64,000 bases of DNA. Source: Laburnicola sp. R22_1. Lineage: Eukaryota > Ascomycota > Dothideomycetes > Pleosporales > Didymosphaeriaceae. Under the pieces are notes generated by a model. That model was not told where the DNA came from. It worked only from the letters and a program-made list of their open reading frames with translations, and did no database searches. Below, piece after piece: positions 21,239-31,974 of this stretch. The DNA is taken from assembly GCA_014281115.1 (NCBI GenBank), contig JACONQ010000006.1:1488001-1552000 (forward strand), given 5' to 3'. A program made the position numbers and the translations under genes. The stretch's first letter is position 1. Each line of letters opens with the position of its first letter.

Positions 21239-23600
21239 CCTATAAGACTATTGCAATTGCACGTAATTGTACGTTTGGCGGAGCTAAAACACCTCTCACA
21301 ATCGCAGGACGTGCAGGGCATGGAGAGGTAATCCATAGCCATTTTATAGAGGATTAGGTAACGTTTTTGGCCTACTTTAACCTACTAATAGTGTGGGTTG
21401 TCTATAAGTTATATTAACTTTTTGTTATCGCTGCTAAGGTCCCTTTGCAAATTATCTAAGTACTTATTAAGCTGCGTTATACGCTTATAATGTTTATAAG
21501 ACTTATTACTAGTAAGAAGTATAAGATCTACACTTATTATTTAAGCCCTCCACGTATTGCCCTTATAAGCCCCAGGTACCTTACGCGACATTGGGGGGTG
21601 ACCCAGGTAGCTTAACATCGTCCTTTTTAGCGTTAACATACGCCTTAAATACATAGCGCAATAAGCAATCAGCTTTTTAATACTACTTAGGGTGCCTTTT
21701 CTAGTAGTCCTTAAACTAGACAATATAGAGCTGTGGGTGTAACACAGTGGCCACATAGTAAAGAGACAGGTCCAAATCTATAATAATTTTAACAAAGTAT
21801 ATATTAAGCTTCTACTACGCAAGCGCAACACCTTTAATAAGATAAGACAACTATATATAGCTATTAATTTTATATACGCACTTAGTAAGTGACTTATAAA
21901 GTTATTATAAGTTAATAATTATCTGCCAGAGGGACCCAAATCCACTAACACTAGCAGCACTCTCTAGAGTCTTGTATATCTTATAAAACTCTTATAAGAC
22001 CTATATAATTGCGTAGACCTTCTTCTAATTATTATCTATTAATTAGTCATATATAGGGTTGTACTCGCGGGGCCTATTAACATTGTTGTCGTCGCTGCTA
22101 GGGACCTCTAGGAGGCCGTTAATATTGCAGGCGCGTTGTATAAACTTTTAAATCAGATCCTTAAGCTCATAGCAGCGTAACAGCATAAGATAAACGCTAT
22201 GCCACCTAATCCCGCTGTCTTGAATTAAAGTAAGAGTGCTAAAGGTCTATAACGCGTTGTTATTGTTAAGCAATTATTATATTGTACAGAAAAGCTTATA
22301 ATATTTATATAAGACGCATACTACGTTTACAAAATTATGGAGTTTCCTAATAACCTTATGCCTCTAGTATAATTAATATTGCTCCTGGGGCGACGCGTGG
22401 GCAAGCTTAGCTTCGAAATTGCTTACTCTATCGCTATAAATAAGAGCTTTAACAATTAGGTTAATTATATAACCCGCGCAGCGTATATAGTGTTAATTTC
22501 TAATATTGAGGCCAGTTTTGTCGCGCGGGTACTTAATGAATCTAGTGCTGTTATTGCTAGTATTGTTACCCACAAAATAGTGGAGTTTTGACTTAAATTT
22601 GTACTCCCTAATTACCTAGAGTATAAGCTAGACTTGCGCAGCTACTATATGGTCCCTAAAAAGGTTGCGAAAGCCAATAAGTAGGTTAAGTTATCAGTGT
22701 TTTGCATCTAAATTACTGTGAGTTACTATAAAAAATACGCTTATTAATAGGGATCTAGAGTGGAAAAACAATCTTACTAACAAAGTAAGCGACAACTCTA
22801 AGAAAGCTTATATTACTTAGAGACGTCTATATATCACAACTTACACTAATTTTACTCTGCAAAAAGCGTAAAAGCTCTACAACCTCCTTCTTTTGCTTTG
22901 CCATACTACTTTATATATATTTCGCTAGCGTTATGGGGCTGCTTGGCAGTGCGCGCAAAAGGTCGGTTCGATTCTACGTTATAAGGCCCCAGGTGGCCGC
23001 CAAAGTCGCCATTTTAAAGCTAAGATCCCCTATAATAACCTAGTTAACAAAGGCGCTCTGTAACTTCTCTTCTTACTACAGCAAATGGGATATAGTAGAT
23101 TTTGCCCCGGCAGCAGCTGTAAAAGGACTCTTAGGCTGTATAGTCGCCATAGCGGGCAGTAACCCAGTGTTAGAATCAATTAGGTGCACCTTTTTAAGGT
23201 GTTGTTTAATATAAGTTGTACTATTAACCTTCTAATAATTAGGGGACTTTCTATTAAGGTAACAGTCCCTGTAAAGCCAGTACAAGTTCTTACTAACTAT
23301 GTCATCCTTTAGGTACTCTAGCTTAGCTCCATACTGCCAAATTGTAGCCAGATTGCGCTTGCCTTTAAGCTGGCCTTTATAGTAGACCTAGTACCCAATA
23401 CAGCCAGGCTTAAGGCGACAGCTGCTGTGCCAAATATAGCGCCAATTAATGTTAAAGAGCTCCCTAGAACAGAGCTCTAGATGCCACACATGGCTCCTTT
23501 GTACAGGCGTTAGAGTACCTAGAGTGCCCTCACGCGACTAGGACTAAGACGACTTACCTAACAAAGGCAGCGCGTTAATGGCAGCAGCGGCGGCAGCGAG
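21239..23600 (-). pseudogene. hAT transposase relic (element 1)
   Basis: Read on the minus strand, the beginning (about 23400-23180) gives a BED-type zinc-finger-like block (FGSMEL region, then LYWLYRDCYLN and HLKKVHLID), with a Cys apparently changed to Tyr. The most diagnostic part is the C-terminal dimerisation domain at 21342-21239: MAMDYLSMPCTSCDCERCFS and SSAKRTITC, matching the hAT pattern in which 'ERVFSSAKRLIT' is typical. The Copia insertion cuts the gene inside this domain. The remainder should lie left of the Copia element (16519 downward). Stops are frequent throughout. Non-functional. Confidence 0.85.
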
Positions 23601-23968
23601 CCTTTTTAACACAGCGGCATAGTGTAGGCGATAATTAAGAGTACTTTAAGATAATTATAAGGCCTGGGACTATGTATTACGCGGCATATTATGGGCAAAA
23701 GTTAATAGGTTATTGTAAAAGGAGCATAAAGGAGCACTGCAAAATTTACTACAATAAACGCCTATTAGATATTCTTGCAATCTGAGCGCGTACTACACTA
23801 AAAAGGGCGTAAAAATAGCCTAAAACAGCTCTCTAAAACACTAAAATTGCGACTTAAAAACACCTAAATCACGCGTCAAAATCTCTAAAAGATACTACTA
23901 TACAGCCGTACTACAGCGTAAAACGTATACAAACTACGCTACGCTACGTTGGAAGCCCTGGGCGCATG

Positions 23969-24269
23969 GGTCGCAAAGCCCTTTGGTGGTCCTTCCCAAG
24001 AGATTTGCAAAGGATTGGCGCTAGTCACCCGTACCTGCTAGTTGACTGTACCTAGGTATCGGTACTGAAGATCATCGTCGTGTGGAGATTGGTATTGGTA
24101 CAATTCTTATTAACGTTATCCGGGTGGATCCCATGCCCTGCTGGCGGTTTCCCAGTTGACTGAGTTTACGGTGCTCGGCGCCTCGCGGCTGATACTCAGT
24201 TTTCTCGGAGAAAGACCGGAGAAAAAGACCGCATGGGGTACGGGTCTCGCATGACATCTGCACCCCACG
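23969..24269. other. Right flank of hAT 1, with the second arm of an inverted repeat
   Basis: Blocks 24018-24050 and 24111-24161 are inverted imperfect copies of 16161-16193 and 15965-16020. Between them, 24065-24090 (ctgaagatcatcgtcgtgtg...) resembles the terminus of the Z element. No gene is seen. Confidence 0.5.
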
Positions 24270-24652
24270 CAGCGTATCCAACGTATCGTAGTACGGCCCG
24301 TAAGGCGTAAGGACGTAGCTATCCTCTGGGCCGTAGCGTAGCCGTAATTGTACGTATTTTAGCCTGTAGTACGGCTCTACGGTAGCCTCTCTTGGAGGGC
24401 TGGTCTAATTATGTGACCTTGTCACGTGATGGGGTCACATGACTTTACTACGTGATCCCACGTGATCCCATCCCGTGTAAATAGGTCATGTAACGTCCAT
24501 ATATAGCATGTAGGTCACTACGGACTATACTACAGTTACAAACTGTAATTCGTTATTTTTAGGGGCTCCTATACGTACGTAACGCCCATACAAACCGTAG
24601 CGTAGAGCGATGGGCGGCAACCGTAGCGTAGTACGCTACGGTGGAAACCCTG
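24270..24652. mobile_element. hAT-type MITE (383 bp)
   Basis: It is flanked by a perfect 8-bp duplication ACCCCACG at 24262-24269 and 24653-24660. The ends are inverted and related to hAT 1 (CAGCGTATCCAACGTATCGTAG at left; ...GGTGGAAACCCTG at right). A 20-bp inverted match links 24595-24614 to hAT 1 bases 16238-16257. It has no coding capacity and so is non-autonomous. The interior has several GTCACGTGAT-type palindromes (about 24410-24475). Confidence 0.92.
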
Positions 24653-24660
24653 ACCCCACG

Positions 24661-25782
24661 CCAAGCGTCAGCACGACGCCCAAAAATAATACCAAGGCCC
24701 CTTGGGCACCAACGAGTTTGACGATCGACTAGGAAGTATGTGTCTCTACTTGCAGGGGCCAATACGAGTTGTGGACCCATGCGCGCTAGAGACCTGTTCT
24801 CGGTGCTGGTTGGTTGACTGTGCTAACCTCGGGTTTCACGATTATTTCTTTTTAGACGGTCAACGAGGTTCCAAAAGGAACAACGGGCACCAATACAGTG
24901 CTGCCTAACGTTACCTGTGTTGTGTCTTACGCGTTGTTTCCCTCCCGTTAAAGTGTCCCGAGCATCACTGTTCTACTGGCAAGGTGTGGCTTTACCTTCT
25001 AGCGAGGAGACCCGTATGGGGGTGTAAACTGATCTTTTCTCTGTGGATACGTAAGTGAATCTACGGCACATGTAAAATCTAAACAATAGGGGATATCCAT
25101 GCCACCAATTTCCACACTTGACTCTAGATGGAGCGAAAACTGTACCGTACGTATGCACGGAACGGAAGGTGTTCCAGTATGTGCTGCTTGAGCCTTCCAA
25201 GGCCGATGTAGCGCCACGCGATGTGTCCAGAGTCGAGTCGATAACGAAAGCAAAGTTAAAAAACCAGCCCACATTCACAGTGACCGAGGACTCTGCGAGG
25301 AGCTATGGATGGCTAGCGCGCATGGACCGCAAAGTCCCTCCGTGGGTCTTCACAAGAAGCAAAGCACCCTTGCCAACCTTGCAAGCGTTTTCAGGAATTT
25401 CGGAACTATCGAATGCGCTCACTGTCACATATTGACGCGCCACATGAATCCTGCCACTGTGTAGGCCGGACCTGGTTTCAGAACCTTGAGCAGAGCCGTA
25501 AAGAGAAGAATTGCGACAGCCCTGATTTACGGTCTCATTCGATGGGCAAGGAAAGCGGCCTGACCGATGAACGAGCCCTGCTCGCGTTCGTATGCGCCGG
25601 TGATGATGACTCGCACGTCGGTAATATCGGTTGCGCTTCTCGATAATGAGGCTGGGAACTGAGGGATTTCTCATCTCATAGTGACAAAGCTCAGCAGCCG
25701 ATTCGATTCTCGGCACGAGAAGTGTCATTGGAGACACGTTCAGAGCGTGATCCGCGATCTAACTTGGACCTTCAAACTGGTA
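24661..25782. other. Host intergenic island between MITE and Z copy 1
   Basis: The sequence is not visibly RIP-decayed and looks like host sequence. Overlapping short open frames occur on both strands. The best, at 25118-25435, is listed separately. Before Z inserted, this stretch was the upstream region of the gene at 27.1-28.3 kb. Confidence 0.45.
25118..25435 (+). other. Unassigned open frame, possible gene remnant
   Basis: The frame is open from a stop near 25070 to TGA 25433-25435, about 120 codons, without an ATG near its start. The peptide (FQYVLLEPSKADVAPRDVSR, then SYGWLARMDRKVPPWVF) has ordinary globular composition, but I recognise no family. It could be the last exon or a remnant of a host gene, or chance. 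An overlapping minus-strand frame (25303-25737) is equally unassigned. Confidence 0.25.
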
Positions 25783-27026
25783 TTGAAGATCTTCGTCGTG
25801 TTAAGATTCTAACCAAGGTCAAATCCGCACTATACACAGAGAGGAGTAAAATAGGAGGCACTAAAACCTAGCACCTAGCACATAGTAGTAGTAATAAAAT
25901 ATATATAAAATAATAATAATTTTATTATTAACGTTTTGCATAGCAGCATTATTAATAGCAGTTAATAAATAGTCTGCTATTTAGCATAACTAAGTTATAT
26001 ATTATCTCTTAACTAGTAGACTATTAGAGAGCTGTAGTAGACCGCAAAGTCGCAACTATAAAAGCAGTGTAGGTAATAGGACGCTTAACTATAGTTTAGT
26101 TATTACGCTTGCAACCTAGTAGCTATAGCGCAACTATAGTTTACTATACGTATAGCGTATAAAGTCTGCCTACTCTTGTAATATTAGCAACGCCTAGTAC
26201 ACTAAATCTTTACCTTTAACTTACATAATACTAAGTCTTTTAAATCTAACTCTTTATTATATATAGTAATATAACACCTTTTTAGCATTCTAAGATTGCG
26301 TTATTTAATACCTATAGTTAGACAGCTACTAGAGAATTTAAAACTAGCATAGACAATTAGCTAGGCAATATTAGCTATCTAGCCTACTTGCTATAAGATA
26401 AGGTTTAAGAGGTAGGGCTGCTAAAGGACTAAATTAATTATAATTATACTATCTTAGAGGTTATATCTAATAATCTATTTAGGCTATATATAATCTTTAC
26501 GCAACTCTAAATCTTTAAATACTAGGTTATTCTTTTATATAAAGACCTAGGAAGAGATGTAGTAACTTTTATAAGAAAATAATAGTACCTTACTATTATA
26601 TTACTAGCAAGACTAAAGGATAGGCTAAGATATAGTAGTAGGCGTCTATTAGAGAAGGAGCAAATATTTCTTATATATTGCTAGAGCGCGCACGCGCAGC
26701 TATAGTAAAAGAAGCTCCTAGTGGCAGTTAAGATTGTGCGGGCGTATAAGGATAATAAGGAGTAAGAGTAGTAGTAGTAGTAGGAGTATAGAGGAGATAG
26801 GCGGTAATAGTAAGATTCTAGGGGGGCAGTATACAGCTTACTAGTTACGAGGGGAGATCTACTATAGAAGAGTAACAAAATAGGTAGATTCGTTACTATT
26901 ATAATTATTATTGTTATTATTGCTGTAAAAAATATTGTTAAAGAAATTATTAATTACGTAACACAGTGGTTGGTCAAACAGCCGGCCCGGGATCACGTGA
27001 CATCACAGATTAACCCCGGGGGAGAG
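25783..27026 (-). mobile_element. Z element copy 1 (unclassified, probably a retroposon)
   Basis: It is flanked by a perfect 13-bp direct repeat CTTCAAACTGGTA at 25770-25782 and 27027-27039. The left terminus TTGAAGATCTTCGTCGTGT is shared with Z copy 2; the right ends differ. A fixed end, a variable end and a long target duplication are what target-primed reverse transcription leaves, so the fixed left end would be the element's 3' end (minus-strand sense). The interior is very AT-rich and full of stops, and I could not identify a reverse transcriptase or any other domain. The last 55 bp before the right repeat are GC-rich and contain CACGTGA. Confidence 0.7.
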
Positions 27027-27037
27027 CTTCAAACTGG

Positions 27038-27047
27038 TATATAAAAT
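27038..27047 (+). promoter_or_regulatory. TATA-box-like sequence adjoining Z copy 1
   Basis: tatataaaat begins within the last two bases of the 13-bp target duplication and lies about 110 bp before the first ATG of the downstream gene, a plausible fungal TATA position. Upstream promoter elements have been moved 1.26 kb away by the insertion. Confidence 0.5.
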
Positions 27048-27155
27048 GGCCTACGGCCAACTCCTGGACATCAGAGCCATATCCTCTTCACATCTACAGC
27101 ACAATCACCTCCTTATTGTCCCTTTGTCCCTTCGCAGCACTGAGATCCTGCTACC

Positions 27156-28259
27156 ATGTCGACGGAAGCCTAAGAGCCTGTACCGGCGTCGTCCGAGTTG
27201 GGACCATCGGAGGCTCAGTCCCCACTGCGCAATTCAGCAGCGGTGGTGGCGACTGAAACCGGGAGATCTCGAATGGAGGAACTCGAGCGAAGGTTGGAGG
27301 CTGCGGAGAAACGGTGCGGTGACTTCGAAGACCAGGTTTGTACATGAACATCAAGATCTCGAGCGTTACACTAATTGGTATAGAACGCCGAATTGAAATT
27401 GGAACTGGGTGTCAGGCCTGGTCTGGGGAAGCGGAAGCGCCAAAGGCAGCTTGTTGGTGATGAAGAAGACCGCAGCCCAAGCTCACTCCCGCTTCTCTCA
27501 TCCTTTGGGGGGTCTTCTTCGCCAGCCCCCAGTTCCAGTATCGCAACTGTGGACTCTGGTCCAACCCTCCGTCCCGGGCATCGGGAAGCTACATCAGGTC
27601 TCGCGAACTCCAACGCGATACCAGCCTCCGCTCATGTCGTGGAACTGACGCAGGATGACGATCCACCCCTCACCGCTCGTTTCAGTTCCGCTGTCAGAAT
27701 AAACGCCGAACCCGGCTCGACAGGCAGCTCAGCACAACACGAACTTGCCCCTGTGCCATTGTCAACAAGCGCCAACGTCACAAACGATGAAAGCGCTTCC
27801 ACGCTCCAGGGATCCGGGCAGCCTGACCCGAGTGAATATCTGTTTCCGTATGGGGCACATGGGCGGCACCTATTGTATACAGACTTGAGCATCACTGATC
27901 CTACTATCGAAGTCCCCAATCTCAAAGCTTGGTATGGGAGCTCTGTTATGATGAGGGACCACCCGGATCTGAAAGCAGCCATTGAATGGCATTCCAGGTG
28001 GTATGGCTGGGAGCTCGAGAGCAGGAAGAAGAAGGACGAACGGCTCCAGAAGGCGAGACGCGATGTGTGGACAAAAGGCTTGAACCCCTCGAACCCCTCG
28101 AACCAGCAGTCCCTGGAAGGGTTCGTGCAACGAGGGCCGGGAGGCTTGAGCGCGGGTCGCGCGCGCCCTGCGGCTTCCGGCGCGGGTCGAGCGCGCCCTA
28201 CCGGCCGTCCTGCCGGCAGGGGAAGGGGATTTTTGTCTTCGATGTTCGCCCCCCGTTAG
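27156..28259 (+). CDS. Coiled-coil protein with Gly/Arg-rich C-terminus (unknown function; stop at codon 6 of the longest reading)
   Basis: Exon 1 ends at 27335, an intron spans 27336-27383 (donor GTTTGT, branch-like CACTAAT, acceptor TAG), and exon 2 is 27384-28259, all in phase. The ATG in best context (ctaccATG, 27156) meets TAA at codon 6 (27171-27173). The next in-frame ATG (27273) gives an intact 312-aa protein. It opens with a short coiled coil across the splice (MEELERRLEAAEKRCGDFED, then NAELKLEL). A Ser/Pro/Thr-rich middle follows, then a compact block near residues 185-260 (YLFPYGAHGRHLLYTD, LKAAIEWHSRWYGWELESRK), and a tail of SAGRARP/GRGRG repeats typical of nucleic-acid-binding tails. 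I do not recognise the family. Composition is GC-balanced and exon 2 has no RIP-type stops. Whether the gene is functional depends on use of the second ATG. Confidence 0.6.
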
Positions 28260-28284
28260 GGTCCGAGCCGGGTTGAAAATTGCG

Positions 28285-28415
28285 TCATCAAGTTTCATTT
28301 GTCTGGAGTCCGTCGTTTGTTTTTACCGGCTTTCTTTGAAGAAATTGTCTCATCAAGTTTACTCCGTCTGGAGTTCGTCGTTTGTTTTCGCTGGCTTTTG
28401 TTGAAGTTTCCCTTT
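28285..28415 (+). repeat. Two-copy tandem repeat in the 3' flank (period about 65 bp)
   Basis: The sequence starting catcaagttt at 28285 is repeated with mismatches from 28350; both copies contain gtctggagt.cgtcgtttgtttt and end near a ttgaag word. It lies just after the stop codon, so it is probably in the 3' untranslated region. Confidence 0.75.
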
Positions 28416-28679
28416 TTTTTCTTTTTTGCATTTGTGCAATTAATTTGTAATACCTCCATAGCTCTCTTTGTATTGAAGATCTTCGTCGTGTGGAGATTCT
28501 AACTAAGGTCGAGTCCGCACCATACAGCAGCGCTTGCAACGGTCGATAGTACGCTATCGTGAGGCTTATGGCCATTACTTATCGCTCGTTTTTTGGTGTT
28601 GTTATCAATCAATCGCTCAAAATAAGCAGGATTACGTATAATAAGCCGCACTACAGCAGTAAATTACTATAAGTAGTTT

Positions 28680-31050
28680 AGCGTACAAATCAGAGTGAAT
28701 TGAACTCTGGGAAGGCTGCTTCCTCTGCTGTCTGCTCCCTGTCCTTTCGCTCAATTTGATCACTGCGTTTGATGAGAGGACACTTAACTACGCGGTTCTT
28801 GAGCTAGTTCTTCTGTAGTTGGATAGCCTTAATAGTTGATGCTAATAGGCTGTTTCAATTGTTGGTGATAGTGCGTCTAGCTGTACTAAAGCAGCGCTCA
28901 CACTTATAGCTGGTACTTAGGATAGAAAGGAAATCAACAGCCATTTTGAAAAGTACAGGGTACTTGCTGCGGCCAACTTTCAGCCACTAAAGCTACAGGT
29001 TAGCCATTAACTCCTAATAGGCTTTGTCTTTGTTTAGGTCCTTATTAAGATTGTTAATGTACTTGTCTAATTGAGAGCTGCGTTTGTGCTGTTTGTAGCT
29101 GTGGTTGCTGTAAAGGTACTCTTAATTAACCTCCATAATAGCTGCAAGCGGATTGTTAGTGTAGCTAGTGGGTAGCTTATATCTTTAGGGTTGCTCCTTA
29201 TTTTGCATTTTATTTAATAATGCTTTAGCAGCAAGATACTCCTTAAACGTGTTGTGGAGAGAATTGTTAGCCTTCCGCTGCCAATCTTAGTAATCACACT
29301 AGTGAGATTTAAACTAGTTAAGGCGCAGCCTGGGGTAGAGAGCTATAGCAATAGTATAGAAGCTCAGAGTTGGTTCCATAACAAGCTTCTCCCAGTAGGT
29401 GTTAAGCTTCTCTAGGCCATAATTAATAGCTAATTTAAAGTAGCTCTCATCGTCGTTGTTAAACTTACTAGCCGCAGTGTTGTAGTGCTGCTACAAGGCT
29501 TAAAGGTTAATAATAGTTTGCTATAATAAGCTAAAGCCTAACACGCTATTGCTGCCTTTAAGTGCTTTACAGAGGTTGTATAGTACCTTTAAAAAGATAA
29601 TAAGATTATTAACCTCTAGCCAATTATTATTAGAGAGAGCGTTAAGTATAGGGTTGTAGTGAGAACTATTACTATTATTGTTGGCATTAAACTCCTTGTC
29701 ATTCTTAACAGTTTGTCGATATTTGTGTTAGAAGGCTTTAATTAGCTCACGCAGCTTACTGCAATAGAGAAGTATAAGATAGACTAAGTGCCAGCGTACC
29801 CCGCCATCCTGGAGTAACTAAAGCTTAACAAGCTTCTATATAGGGTCCTTATTACTAAGATTGCTAAAGACTAAATAAAACAACTTATAACATTTATATA
29901 AGGCACAAATAGCTTTTACAAAGTTGTGAAGCTTACTAACAACGCTATAGTTGCAGTAAAGTCTAAATTAATTAATAGGAGCTGCCTGAGCAAGCTCTTC
30001 AAACTTCGAGACTCCTTTACTATACAATATTACTTTGGCAATAAGGTTAATAATGTGACCTGCGCAGCGGATGCGGTACTAAGTACTAAGGCAGAGAGTT
30101 ATAGACTCCCTATTAAGGTGTTTAATAAGTTTCTTATTATTATTTGTAGCGTTGTCGCCTACAAAACAGTTAAAGTTTAACTTAGAGTTATACTTTTACA
30201 TAATATTAAGTATTACTAAGGCCTGCACACTAGCTATGTGATTACCAAGAAGATTGCGAAAACCTATTAGGAGGTCTTGTTAATTATAATTAGTGTTAAC
30301 GAAGTGAGCAACTACACTTAGGAAGCTAAGATAGTTAGCAGATATCTAAACGTCAACGCTTATAGCAACCTTTCCAGCAGCTAATTGGATAAGCTAACGT
30401 GCCTTAGCCTTTCAATCCTCGCACTACTTTCTAATGTATGACAAGAGTGTGTTTAACGAATTAGGTAAGGCGTATAATAGCTCCGCACAATTCCAGGTTA
30501 ATAGGCCTTGGGTTAAAGAGTTTGTAACGTCTTAGAAGCTTAAATCTCTTATAATTGTCTAGTCAACAACTGAGGCTTAGAAGCTATCCTCCTCCTAGGG
30601 CATATGTGACGGCTGAGTTAAAGAACTAGGGACGTGCGCAGCAGCTGTAAAGGGGGACTCTAGTAGAGGTATAGGCGTACTGGGGATACGCTAGCCAGTA
30701 GATAGATTAATAGAGTGTACTTTCCGCACGTAATCTTAGATGTGTGTAGTGCTATTGATAGCTATAGCGTTATTAGTTTAACAACTTTAGTAACAAATCT
30801 TATATAGCCAAAGCTTAGTAATGCTTTTATTATCCTTAGTGTATTATAGTTAAAGCCTAAAACACTATATATTAGAGAGCGCACAGCGACTAGATATATA
30901 GGCCTTATACCTAACGGCATAGCCTAATTAAGAAGGCTAGAGCCGCTTACCCTTCTGATACACATGGTGGAAATTAACGTTAAACCTTACGCCGTATACA
31001 GCTGTCTTATCTATTAGCAGCGGGTAATTGTGGGTGGGAGGGCCTTTGGG
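28680..31050 (-). pseudogene. hAT transposase relic (element 2)
   Basis: Minus-strand reading gives a BED-finger-like block near 30850-30700 (WLYKICY, then TTHI and VRKVHSINLSTG) and the hAT core at about 30165-30000, where FVGDNATNNNKKLIKHLNR and CAGHIINLIAK match the usual 'DNASNN ... CxxHIxNLVAKA' pattern. Frames change and stops are frequent. The 3' end should reach the left terminus near 28600. RIP-type decay; not functional. Confidence 0.8.
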
Positions 31051-31732
31051 TAACAGTAAAGGTAATAACAATAGAGAGCCAAGACAGATAGCAGATAAGG
31101 TTTGAGAGCCAGGTTAGGAGAACAACAATGAGGCTTAAGAGGCTTAAGAGTACTTAGAAGCTCTTATCTTGCTAAGCCTCTGAGAGCTGGGCCTATGGTG
31201 GGTTAGTGAAGGTGTTGCTGGCGGTAAGGCATTGTGTAAAGTATAGTTGTTAGCTAAGTATTAATGTATTATTAAGAGATGCGGATATGTATAGAAGCGT
31301 AGACAGCTTTAATTAATTATATGGGTGTTCTTTTAGGTGGGTTAACGATTAACAATTAACCACTAACAATTGCCGATTAATTATGGGCGTACAGGCGTTA
31401 TGGTGTTTAGGGGATAATACTAGAGGCGTTAATGTTAGCTAGCTAGCTGCTAAGACTTGTAGGCGAGGCCTCGCCTCTATTAGCTAATAAGCAATAGAGG
31501 ATTAGGCAGCCCTGAGCTATTCTAAGGCTGCTCCTAGAGGAGCAAAGTTAGTAGTTGAGCCGCCTAGGTATAGGTCTATTGCACGCGTTAGCGTTTAAGC
31601 ACATAGGACACTAAGCTAGTATAAGGTTCTTACACATACAAATATTGTCTGTGCGCGCTAAAAGAGCAAAAAAACGCAACAATCGCGTTGTGGCGTGGAT
31701 ATGCAAGAGGTGGTAATACTGTTAATCTTGTA

Positions 31733-31913
31733 TGTGGGCGGGCAGGCATATGAGGACAACAAGCTATATTACTATTTGCAGAAAAGAGTGTGGAGTGAGG
31801 AGTCTACCGAGGAAGAAAGGAGAGGGCGAGAGCTTTATCTTGAGGGTAGTGGTCTGTGCACCTGGATGGAACCTTCTACACACACCACCTCTGACGTAAG
31901 TCACGTGGCTACA
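31733..31913 (-). repeat. 3' LTR of Copia 2 (left end)
   Basis: 181 bp, TGTGGGCGGGCAGGC...GTGGCTACA on the plus strand; paired with 36895-37075. Confidence 0.95.
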
Positions 31914-31974
31914 CACACCCCTAGCTGCGGTGTACCCACACTAAAGCTAATGCTCTGTACTATACTAGAATAGG

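Larger units (their letters stand above)
16200..23960 (-). mobile_element. hAT element 1, hosting a Copia element
   Basis: The ends are inverted repeats (CAGGGCTTCCAACGTAGCGTAG at 16200; its inverse ends at 23960), flanked by a perfect 8-bp duplication GGCGCATG at 16192-16199 and 23961-23968, diagnostic for hAT. The first 170 bp carry many copies of cgtagtacg/cgtagcgtag-like words, probably subterminal transposase-binding repeats. The transposase is on the minus strand. A Copia element is inserted at 16520-21233. Without it the hAT is about 3.04 kb. Confidence 0.93.

Noticed and set aside
22960..22985. GGTTCGATTC, a tRNA B-box-like word
   Set aside because: No acceptor stem or A box at the right distance; it lies inside the hAT 1 transposase relic.
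26681..26878. A 65-codon Tyr/Ser/Leu-rich minus-strand frame inside Z copy 1
   Set aside because: The composition comes from AGTAGTAGT-type repeats on the other strand; there is no protein family signal.
29926..30180. An 84-codon plus-strand frame
   Set aside because: It is antisense to the hAT 2 core block (FVGDNATNNN region) and is a shadow.
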